Positions 16,389 through 23,745 of a stretch of 64,000 nt of DNA are shown here, one piece after another. A program made the position numbers and the translations under genes. Source of the stretch: RGIG8244 sp045639325 (GTDB lineage Bacteria; Verrucomicrobiota; Lentisphaeria; Victivallales; UBA1829); assembly GCA_045639325.1 (NCBI GenBank), contig JAZUCU010000040.1, positions 1 through 64,000 of the forward strand. Direction: 5' to 3'. The first letter of the stretch is position 1. Every line of letters begins with the position of its first letter. The notes beneath the pieces were generated by a model that did no database searches, had not been told where the DNA came from, and worked only from the letters and a program-made list of their open reading frames with translations.

Positions 16389-17882
16389 TTATTTTGCCAG
16401 ATGCTTGAGAATGGTTTCTGCAATCAGACGATTGCCGATGGGACTCAGGTGAACACCATCGGAAACATAAAGATCTTTCAAGACCGGTGCATTACGCATA
16501 GCGGTCAGGACGTCGATATATTCCAAACCGTTTTCTTTGCAGAACTTTTTGTTTTCGGTATCATAAAGTTCCACAAATTCCTTTTTGCCGTACATGGGCA
16601 TGTTTGCACCTTTTGCCATTTTTTTATCCCGCGCAAGGAACAAGGCTTCATCGGAGGGGGAGGGGGCAATCAGAATCAGTTTCGCACCCGGGCAATTCTT
16701 TTGGAGGATCGTCAGGATGGATTTGAGATATTTCTGCTGGAGGGCCGGAGGTGTCTGCTGGGTGGAATAATTATCTTTGCGCCAGCAACGGGTATCGTTA
16801 TGGCCCAGGAAGAGGAAGATCAGATCGTATTTTTCTTTGAAGAGACCTTTATAATCTTTCTGACGCCATGCCCAGGCTTTGTTGCGCAATTCGCCCTGCA
16901 TACGGGTGTCCATGCGTTCCAGGAAATCGCCGCCGATACCGGCATTACGGAATGTGAATTTGCCGGGATTGTATTTATTCATCCAGAAACTGAGACGGTC
17001 AACATAGTTTTCGCCGCGATAGAAATCGGTCAGGGAGTCGCCGAGGAAAAGCACGTGTGTTTTCTTGGTGAGTTTTATCTTTTTCGCCAGATCGTCAGCA
17101 GTTGCCATGGCTTCTTTTTTCTGGACATCGACGAATGTTTTTGCCGCTGCGCAATCGGCGGAAGCGGCGATCTGCCACAAGCCTTCGGGAAGCACGCCGG
17201 GATCGAAAGTAATTTTGCCGTTTTTATCGCTCTTGACTTTCTGCAGTTCGACTTTGTTGCCGCACTGTTTTGTGATAAAGATTTCTTTATCTTTCAGATT
17301 GCTTGTGAAGGTAACCGGTGCTGCTTTCTTGCCGGATTCGATGACCTGAATCGGTGTGACTGCGGTGATCTTATTGGCATTTTCGATGTTGTCCATGTAG
17401 AAAGACTGGACGATCACTTTGGAATCTTTCGGTGTGATTTCAAAGTAAGGCAGAACCATGCGATGGCGGTTCGTGAGCGTGGAGACAAATTCATAATCCT
17501 TAAAGTCATCTGTCAACTGGAAACTGCCGCCGGTGTTATATGCCGGTGCGCCGCTGCCGAACTGATAGACCAGAACACCGCTGGTCAGTTTGCCGGTACC
17601 TTTGGCTTTGATTTTGATGCGGATTTTGAGTCCGGGATAATATTCAATGCCCCGGACGTTGGTTGCCAATGCTCTGCCGAAAAATTCTGTTTTAGCGCGG
17701 ACGCCGGAGTCCAGCTGAAGACATTTTTTACCGTTGTCGTCTACAATGGAAAGTTTACCTGCCCAGTAGGAGGGAGCCTGCCATCCGCAGAATTTTCTCT
17801 TTGCGTAATCGTCTTTTTTCATTTCCCGGGCAGAGAGGAGAGCCACTGCCGCGAGAAGCAGAAATGTGAGAGTTTTTTTCAT
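16389..17882 (-). CDS. Secreted SGNH/GDSL-type hydrolase with N-terminal beta-sandwich
   Basis: 497 residues with a signal peptide (MKKTLTFLLLAAVALLSA). Residues about 25-165 resemble the beta-sandwich seen at the front of other secreted proteins in this window (IKAKGTGKLTSGVLVYQF). The SGNH domain begins near 275: block I is FLGDSLTD with nucleophile Ser283, block II has the Gly of NAGIGGDF, block III is LGHNDT with Asn362, and block V is SDGVHLSPIG with the catalytic Asp and His. Such enzymes remove acetyl or other ester groups from polysaccharides; carbohydrate esterase activity is the best inference. Third gene of an operon led by a GntR regulator, 21 bases after the preceding gene. Confidence 0.88.
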   Translation of the reverse strand: MKKTLTFLLLAAVALLSAREMKKDDYAKRKFCGWQAPSYWAGKLSIVDDNGKKCLQLDSGVRAKTEFFGRALATNVRGIEYYPGLKIRIKIKAKGTGKLTSGVLVYQFGSGAPAYNTGGSFQLTDDFKDYEFVSTLTNRHRMVLPYFEITPKDSKVIVQSFYMDNIENANKITAVTPIQVIESGKKAAPVTFTSNLKDKEIFITKQCGNKVELQKVKSDKNGKITFDPGVLPEGLWQIAASADCAAAKTFVDVQKKEAMATADDLAKKIKLTKKTHVLFLGDSLTDFYRGENYVDRLSFWMNKYNPGKFTFRNAGIGGDFLERMDTRMQGELRNKAWAWRQKDYKGLFKEKYDLIFLFLGHNDTRCWRKDNYSTQQTPPALQQKYLKSILTILQKNCPGAKLILIAPSPSDEALFLARDKKMAKGANMPMYGKKEFVELYDTENKKFCKENGLEYIDVLTAMRNAPVLKDLYVSDGVHLSPIGNRLIAETILKHLAK

Positions 17883-17903
17883 AGTTGAACCTTTCTATTC
17901 AAT

Positions 17904-19934
17904 TTACTTTTTGTTGATTTGCATTGCGAAGTAATGGAAGACGCTCAAATTGATCCGGAGTTTCCACTGATTGGTTTCCGGCAGGAAGTCCCCGATTGCG
18001 GAAAGGGGCTGCAGGGTTCCGTCTTTATCCAGATAATTGGCATTTGCCAGATCCAGGTCTTTATCCTGGAATGTGATGAGCAATTCTTCGGAAATATCGT
18101 AAGACGTATTGATCAGACTGCAGAAGACTTTCTTGCCGTCATCGTTATACTGCACTGCAAAGCCGGAGGGATCTTCCACGAATACGGGCACGACTGCAGG
18201 ATCCATCCAGTTCAGAATCTGACGCATGGTGTACTGTTTCTGATAGCTGATGAAATGACGCAGGTCGACAAGAGCCGAACCGACTTTGAGTGTCATGACA
18301 GCCACTTTACCGCCCAGCTCGTTTTCAAAGAGGGTGATCGCGGGGCAGACTTCCTTGAGGTCATGGTCGGTGATGGTGGTGAGGACTTTCGCCTTGGGAT
18401 CGGCATCGACGATTTTCCAGACATCGGAGATGGGGGTATCCTTGAGGGAGGCGTAAGTGCCTGCATATTTTCCGCAGAACGTTTCATCTTTGAAATATTC
18501 CGCACCGAAGGGAGCATCCATTTTTGTTGTACGGCATCCGATCATGTTCTGATATCCGCGATCGACGAATGCGGCAGCGGCGGAAGCGTCGAGGATCAGA
18601 TTCTTTTTCAGATAGCCTTTCAGTTCTTCATCGGTCAGAGAGTATACGGTATCACCGGCGAGGAATGTGACGGGTGATTCATCGTAGGTGGCTGCGAATC
18701 CACTGTTTCCGAGGAAGTCATGGAGCACGAATGCAGGCCAGTAATAATCGCTGAGATCGGATTTATTGAGGGGGGTATCCATCACGGAACGGTGATCGAA
18801 ACGCAATCCGATCCCTTTCTGTGTGTTGCGCGCCGGAGCGATTTTCATCAAGCCTTCAAAGAAGGGACGCTGTTTCTTGAGCATTTTTGCGAATGCCGGT
18901 TCAAAGTAGGGGGAGTTGCCCACGTATCCGCAAACCGAAAGCAGCGGGTTGGGCATCCGGTTGGCAATGCCCTGACTGATGTGCATGCGGACGACTTCCA
19001 TACTTTTTGAGAAGCGGGAGAAGGGAGTTGTTTCGATTTCCGGTGTATATTCTGCGGTGTCGCCCATGATATGGCCGGTATACTGCATGTAATACAGTCC
19101 GGGGATGATCTGCAAGCGGTCGCGGTCGCAATAGGGGCCGATGCAGGGGCGGAGCAATGCTTTGCCGTCGGGCTGGAACAGTTTCGCCATTTTCTTGAGG
19201 TCGTACCCGTGAATGGCGGCGTTATGGAAACTGGTGACCATCATGCCGACTTTGACATCGGGATTGGTGGAGCGGACGGCGTTGCTGATGACTTTTGCCA
19301 GTTCTTCCAGAGATTCGTTGAGGAAGTTGATCCACTGTCTGCGGATGTCCTGATCATTGAACAAGGCCTTCTGCAAAGACTCACGGTCCCAGGTCTTGCC
19401 GGTGACTTTGGAGAATTCGGAAAGGTGCAGATCGCACATACATCCCCAGGTGTTTTTGCGGCCGGACATGATGTAACGGTGATCGTCATCCACGTAAATG
19501 TATGCGGCTCCTGTCGTTGCGAGGAGACTGTAGAAGTCGTGGAGATATTCTTTCAGTGCCGGATCGAGGAGACATGGGACACGTTTTTCGCAGGTTCCGT
19601 CAGCCAGGACGACCCAGTTTTTGTATTGGGGGTTATGCTTCGTGTGGTCGAAACGGGACATCAGCATGTTATAGGATGAGTTGATACCGACACGGATACC
19701 ATACGGAGCCAGATCTTTGACGGCGCGGGCGATGGTTGCGGCTTCGTGTTCCGCTTCTTCGCGGGTCAACTGGTTCCATACCATGTGCTGTGCGTCGGTG
19801 AACAGTAGAACATCCTTTGTTCCGGTTTCCTGACAGAAGGAAATAATATCCTTCATGATATTGTCATAATTCCAGTAAGGCAGATACAAACGCAAGACGT
19901 AATTGACATGATCCTGCTGAAAAATATCTTTCAT
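17904..19934 (-). CDS. Large cytoplasmic protein, glycosidase-like TIM-barrel, family not recognised
   Basis: 676 residues, no signal peptide. The first 400 or so residues read like a GH42/GH-A type TIM-barrel: YIYVDDDHRY near residue 150 has an acidic cluster on a strand end, and later comes a second domain resembling a class I glutamine-amidotransferase-like fold of GH42 enzymes (LILDASAAAAFVDRGYQ), then a C-terminal sandwich (KVFCSLINTSYDISEELLI). It contains CMCDLH near residue 170. I cannot name a family with confidence. It lies between the GntR regulator (29-base gap) and the SGNH hydrolase (21-base gap), so it probably works on the same substrate inside the cell. Confidence 0.65.
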   Translation of the reverse strand: MKDIFQQDHVNYVLRLYLPYWNYDNIMKDIISFCQETGTKDVLLFTDAQHMVWNQLTREEAEHEAATIARAVKDLAPYGIRVGINSSYNMLMSRFDHTKHNPQYKNWVVLADGTCEKRVPCLLDPALKEYLHDFYSLLATTGAAYIYVDDDHRYIMSGRKNTWGCMCDLHLSEFSKVTGKTWDRESLQKALFNDQDIRRQWINFLNESLEELAKVISNAVRSTNPDVKVGMMVTSFHNAAIHGYDLKKMAKLFQPDGKALLRPCIGPYCDRDRLQIIPGLYYMQYTGHIMGDTAEYTPEIETTPFSRFSKSMEVVRMHISQGIANRMPNPLLSVCGYVGNSPYFEPAFAKMLKKQRPFFEGLMKIAPARNTQKGIGLRFDHRSVMDTPLNKSDLSDYYWPAFVLHDFLGNSGFAATYDESPVTFLAGDTVYSLTDEELKGYLKKNLILDASAAAAFVDRGYQNMIGCRTTKMDAPFGAEYFKDETFCGKYAGTYASLKDTPISDVWKIVDADPKAKVLTTITDHDLKEVCPAITLFENELGGKVAVMTLKVGSALVDLRHFISYQKQYTMRQILNWMDPAVVPVFVEDPSGFAVQYNDDGKKVFCSLINTSYDISEELLITFQDKDLDLANANYLDKDGTLQPLSAIGDFLPETNQWKLRINLSVFHYFAMQINKK

Positions 19935-19963
19935 AATCTTTCTCTTTCTGTTAGTTATGTGAA

Positions 19964-21040
19964 TTAAATCGATTTTACCGTGTTTCGTTCGATCAGCTGC
20001 GGTTCGATGAAGATTTCATGGATGTTGTCATCTTCTTCGAACAACATTTCAGTTGCACAATAAGCAATTTTATGTTCCTGAATGTTCAGCGTAGTGATCT
20101 GTTCCTGCTGATAGCCCGTATCATAAAAGCCGATGATGGAAAGATCATCCGGAATCCGGATCCGTGCTGTGCGGAAAGCTGGCTGATACCGTGCAATAAG
20201 GGAGTCGAACGGGAGCATGGCGGCAGTGATTTTCCGCTGCTTCAATGTGCGGAAAACGGATACGGAATCGTTGCCCTGCCAGAGAAGTTGGGGGATCTCT
20301 GCATCATATTCTATTCCATATTCGCGAGAGGCTTCCATCAGGGCTGTGTGATATATGAATTGCGGTGTGATGCCGGGCAGTTTCTGCTGCGGTGTGATGA
20401 ATGTTACTTTTTTATGTCCATTGCGCACCAGATGGCGGATGGCTTTTTTTGCCGCTGCTTTGTAGTCGATCAAAACATATTTTGCCTTGAGCTGCTTGGA
20501 GTGGATATAATCGCAAATGAAAACAAGCCGTTCGATTTTTGACCGGTTGCGTTCAATCAGATCATAAGGCATAAAGCGTTCACCGTGAATGATAAGCCCG
20601 TAAGGCATATCATTAATGAAACGTTCGGTGAACTGGAAAAAGTTTGGATGGTTCGGCGTGCTTACGGCACTGTGATAGAGGCTTTCCGGAGCCCACATGG
20701 GGTAGAAGCCTTTGCGCAGGATCTGATCTGTGATTTTTGCTTCCATGGTGGAAAATACATCGCCGGAACAGGATGCAATACAGCCTACTACATCGTTTTT
20801 ACGCTTGATGATGTTCTGACGGATCACGATGGTGCCGCGCCCGGGAGCTCTGGAAATCAATCCTTCTGCCACCAATTTGGATAATCCGGTGGCGACAGTA
20901 CGCTTATTGACGTTGTATTCTTTCGCCAGCATTTCATCGGCAGGGAGTCGTTCGCCGGGCATGATTTTGCCGGAGAGAATGGCTTGCCGGTAATGTTCCG
21001 TCAATGCATGATGTTTCGGTTCGCACACATTTTTTTTCAT
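19964..21040 (-). CDS. GntR-type transcriptional regulator with LacI-like sensor domain
   Basis: 358 residues. The first about 75 residues are a GntR winged helix-turn-helix (ILSGKIMPGERLPADEMLAKEYNVNKRTV, then a wing GLISRAPGRGTIVI). The rest resembles a periplasmic-binding-protein-like sensor of LacI type (SIIGFYDTGYQQEQITTLNI), so it probably binds a sugar. It is the first gene of the operon with the 676-residue protein and the SGNH hydrolase and is divergent from glutamine synthetase. It likely controls its own operon. The ligand is unknown. Confidence 0.88.
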   Translation of the reverse strand: MKKNVCEPKHHALTEHYRQAILSGKIMPGERLPADEMLAKEYNVNKRTVATGLSKLVAEGLISRAPGRGTIVIRQNIIKRKNDVVGCIASCSGDVFSTMEAKITDQILRKGFYPMWAPESLYHSAVSTPNHPNFFQFTERFINDMPYGLIIHGERFMPYDLIERNRSKIERLVFICDYIHSKQLKAKYVLIDYKAAAKKAIRHLVRNGHKKVTFITPQQKLPGITPQFIYHTALMEASREYGIEYDAEIPQLLWQGNDSVSVFRTLKQRKITAAMLPFDSLIARYQPAFRTARIRIPDDLSIIGFYDTGYQQEQITTLNIQEHKIAYCATEMLFEEDDNIHEIFIEPQLIERNTVKSI

Positions 21041-21087
21041 TTTGATTTATCCATTGCATTCAAATTAGTGCACAGTTAGAGCAAGTT

Positions 21088-21115
21088 AATATATACTGTA
21101 AAAGGGATTTGTCAA
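21088..21115 (-). promoter_or_regulatory. Promoter of the GntR operon (16389-21040)
   Basis: On the minus strand, -35 TTGACA (21115-21110), 16-base spacer and -10 TATATT (21093-21088). It lies about 50 bases before the GntR start. Confidence 0.7.
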
Positions 21116-21197
21116 ATGCCGGGTGGTATTTTTTTTCTTCATTTGCCTGAAATCCGGTGTTTTGAGATATATTTTTTAAAAAAATATAATATTTTTC

Positions 21198-21226
21198 TTG
21201 ACAATATGGACATTCGGGAGTATTTT
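21198..21226 (+). promoter_or_regulatory. Promoter of glutamine synthetase
   Basis: -35 TTGACA (21198-21203), 17-base spacer, -10 TATTTT (21221-21226), 42 bases before the ATG; a GAGGT ribosome site sits at 21256-21260. Confidence 0.7.
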
Positions 21227-21268
21227 AATAGAATATAAGTTTTAACAACCAATTTGAGGTAACAAACA

Positions 21269-22765
21269 ATGGACTTGAATTACAGCATCCGCAGTATTGC
21301 CGCTGAAATCGGCAAAAATCCCAAAGAATTCACAAAGCGTGACATCATCGACTACATCGTCAAGAACGAAATCCGTCACGTCAATTTCCAGTATCCGGCA
21401 GGTGATGGCAGACTGAAAACTTTGAATTTCGTCATCAATGATCAGGATTATCTGGAAGAAATCCTCTCCTGCGGCGAACGCGTGGACGGTTCCAGCCTCT
21501 TCAAATTCATCGAAGCAAACAACAGTGACCTTTATGTTGTGCCGAAATTCCGCACTGCATACATGGATCCTTTCTGCGAATTGCCCACAATCAACTTCCT
21601 CTGCGCATTCTTCAACAAAGATGGCGAACCGTTGGCAAGCTCTCCGGAATACACATTGCACAAAGCATGCGAAGCATTCCGCAAATCCACCGGCAGAGAC
21701 TTCCAGGCCATGGGCGAATTGGAATATTACGTGATCGCTCCTGATGAAGCTGTCTATCAGGCAGTTGACCAGAAAGGTTATCACGAATCCGCTCCCTACG
21801 CCAAGTTCGGCGAATTCCGTCAGCTCTGCATGAACTACATCGCAAGAGCAGGCGGCAACATCAAGTACGGTCACTCCGAAGTCGGTAACTTCACTCTCGA
21901 CGGCAAGATTTACGAACAGAACGAAATCGAATTCCTCCCTGTTGATGCAGAAGAAGCTGCAGAACAGCTCACAATTGCAAAATGGATCATCCGCAACCTG
22001 GCTTATCAGGCAAATCTGGATGTGACATTTGCTCCGAAAATCACAGTCGGTAAAGCCGGTTCCGGTCTCCATGTCCACTTCCGCGTCATGAAAGACGGTA
22101 TGAACCAGATGCTCAAAGACGGCGCTCTCTCTGACGATGCAAAACGCGCTATCGCCGGTCTCATGCAGCTTGCTCCCTCTCTGACCGCATTCGGCAACAC
22201 CAACCCCACATCCTACTTCCGTCTGGTTCCCCATCAGGAAGCTCCCACAAACGTCTGCTGGGGCGACCGTAACCGTTCCGTTCTGGTCCGCGTTCCCCTG
22301 GGCTGGACAAGCAAGAAAGACCTCTGCAGCCAGGCAAACCCGGGCGAACCCTCTGCCCAGTACGATACAACTCAGAAACAGACTGTTGAAATGCGTTCTC
22401 CGGACGGTTCCGCAAACGTGTACCTGCTCCTCGCCGGTATTGCCGTTGCCGCCCGTTACGGTTTCGAATGTGCAAACGCTCTGGAAGTTGCCGCCAAGAC
22501 ATACGTGAACGTCAACATTCATAAAGATGAAAACCGCAGCATTCTGGAAACTCTGAGCGTTCTTCCTGACAGCTGTGCAGCATCTGCAGACTGCCTTGCA
22601 GAACAGCGTGCCGTTTACGAAGCAGAAGGCGTCTTTGCTCCTGCTATGATCGATGGTCTGATTGCTGAACTCAAAGCATTTGATGACCGCACACTGCGTG
22701 CAGACATCAACAACGACCAGAAGAAGATTCTGGCATTGGTTGAAGAATACTTCCATTGCGGATAA
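21269..22765 (+). CDS. glnA: Glutamine synthetase
   Basis: 498 residues, slightly longer than typical GSI. It joins ammonia to glutamate using ATP and is the main entry of ammonium into amino acids. Visible features are the beta-grasp region with RVDGSS (residues 71-76), the metal/glutamate site GELEYYV with Glu150 and Glu152, and the ATP-site loop KAGSGLHVHF around His268. The usual GSI adenylylation-loop sequence (NLYDLP type) is not seen, so control by adenylylation is unlikely. It is transcribed alone from a consensus-like promoter and ends at a strong terminator. Subfamily (GSI sidetype versus GSIII-like) would need a tree. Confidence 0.9.
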   Translation: MDLNYSIRSIAAEIGKNPKEFTKRDIIDYIVKNEIRHVNFQYPAGDGRLKTLNFVINDQDYLEEILSCGERVDGSSLFKFIEANNSDLYVVPKFRTAYMDPFCELPTINFLCAFFNKDGEPLASSPEYTLHKACEAFRKSTGRDFQAMGELEYYVIAPDEAVYQAVDQKGYHESAPYAKFGEFRQLCMNYIARAGGNIKYGHSEVGNFTLDGKIYEQNEIEFLPVDAEEAAEQLTIAKWIIRNLAYQANLDVTFAPKITVGKAGSGLHVHFRVMKDGMNQMLKDGALSDDAKRAIAGLMQLAPSLTAFGNTNPTSYFRLVPHQEAPTNVCWGDRNRSVLVRVPLGWTSKKDLCSQANPGEPSAQYDTTQKQTVEMRSPDGSANVYLLLAGIAVAARYGFECANALEVAAKTYVNVNIHKDENRSILETLSVLPDSCAASADCLAEQRAVYEAEGVFAPAMIDGLIAELKAFDDRTLRADINNDQKKILALVEEYFHCG

Positions 22766-22787
22766 TCGGATCGTTCTGATCTGAGAC

Positions 22788-22838
22788 AAAAAAATTCCGG
22801 CAAGTCATGCGAATTCATGACCTGCCGGAATTTTTTTT
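22788..22838. terminator. Shared terminator between glutamine synthetase and the phosphoesterase operon
   Basis: A long inverted repeat (ATTCCGGCA..GTCATG / CATGAC..TGCCGGAAT) with A and T runs on both sides serves the two convergent genes. Confidence 0.93.
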
Positions 22839-22858
22839 ACTTGCTGATTGTGTTTTTA

Positions 22859-23722
22859 TCAGGGTTTCCGGATAAAGATTTCTGTCACCGTTCCGTTATA
22901 GTTCCCGCCGGTGATGATCTGTGGGATGTTTTCTGTGAAATCTGCCATAATCTGAAAATGCAGATGTCCGGCAAAAATCCCTTTGATCAACGGTTCCGAA
23001 CGCAGGAATTCCAACATTTCCAGAGTCGGCTCATCGGGCTGCTGCTGTTCCCGGCGGGCAGGGGGATAAGGGAGCAGTTGTTCTTCCGGCACGCCGCACA
23101 AATAAGTGCAGGGTTGCTTTCTGATTTGTCGGGAAAGATCGTGTAAACCTGCAGAATAAAGGGGATTATGAAGCAGAAGAATAATGGGGTATCCTTTTTT
23201 ACATTCCTCTTTCAATTGCAGCAAATGCCGTTCCTTGAACAAGTAATAGGAATTGTCGATGGCGATGAAATTGATTCCGTTGCATTGCAGAGCCGCAAAA
23301 TCAAGGTGATTGCGTGCCGCACTTTGAATCTGTTCAAAACTCTGTGCTTTATACGCATCATCTTCTTTCGCTTCGCCCACATACTGACTGAACTCATGAT
23401 TGCCCGCTGCCATGAGCAGGGGGATTCTGATTTCAGCCAGACTTTCTTTCATCACCGCGCAGTTTTTGTGGGAAACAAAGTCGATCAGGTCACCGGCATG
23501 AAGGAACAGATTGCAATTTTCATTGGCATACCGGATGGTTTCATCCCAGTATGCCTGCACTTCTTCTGCCGGACCGAAGTCCCGGACGCGGCGAACGGCA
23601 AGTTCCTGTTTCCGTTGATTGTCCAACTCATCCACATGGATCAGGTGGGTATCGCCCGCCAACAGGATACGAAACGGTTTTGTGCAGGGAACTTTCAGTT
23701 CTATCCGGGTACAATTCAACAT
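22859..23722 (-). CDS. Calcineurin-like metallophosphoesterase
   Basis: 287 residues, cytoplasmic. All five metal-binding blocks are present in order: GDTH (residues 23-26), GDLID, GNHE, a His in ILLLHNP, and GHLH near residue 250. These enzymes hydrolyse phosphomono- or diesters with a two-metal centre; the substrate is not visible. It is the last gene of the GH2 / pseudopilin / DUF4838 operon (23-base gap), so a sugar-phosphate or nucleotide-sugar substrate is possible. A second phosphoesterase of the same superfamily is encoded at 38848. Confidence 0.88.
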   Translation of the reverse strand: MLNCTRIELKVPCTKPFRILLAGDTHLIHVDELDNQRKQELAVRRVRDFGPAEEVQAYWDETIRYANENCNLFLHAGDLIDFVSHKNCAVMKESLAEIRIPLLMAAGNHEFSQYVGEAKEDDAYKAQSFEQIQSAARNHLDFAALQCNGINFIAIDNSYYLFKERHLLQLKEECKKGYPIILLLHNPLYSAGLHDLSRQIRKQPCTYLCGVPEEQLLPYPPARREQQQPDEPTLEMLEFLRSEPLIKGIFAGHLHFQIMADFTENIPQIITGGNYNGTVTEIFIRKP

Positions 23723-23745
23723 GATCGACTCCGTTCTATCTGCGA

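Noticed and set aside
16221..17888. 555-codon plus-strand frame over the SGNH hydrolase gene
   Set aside because: Antisense shadow of the minus-strand gene, which has a signal peptide and full catalytic blocks.
21242..22789. 515-codon open frame on the minus strand covering all of the glutamine synthetase gene
   Set aside because: It is an antisense shadow: codon choice in the true gene (GAA, TTC, GCA) leaves few stops on the other strand. The reading is Cys- and Phe-rich, has no family match by eye and no ribosome site.
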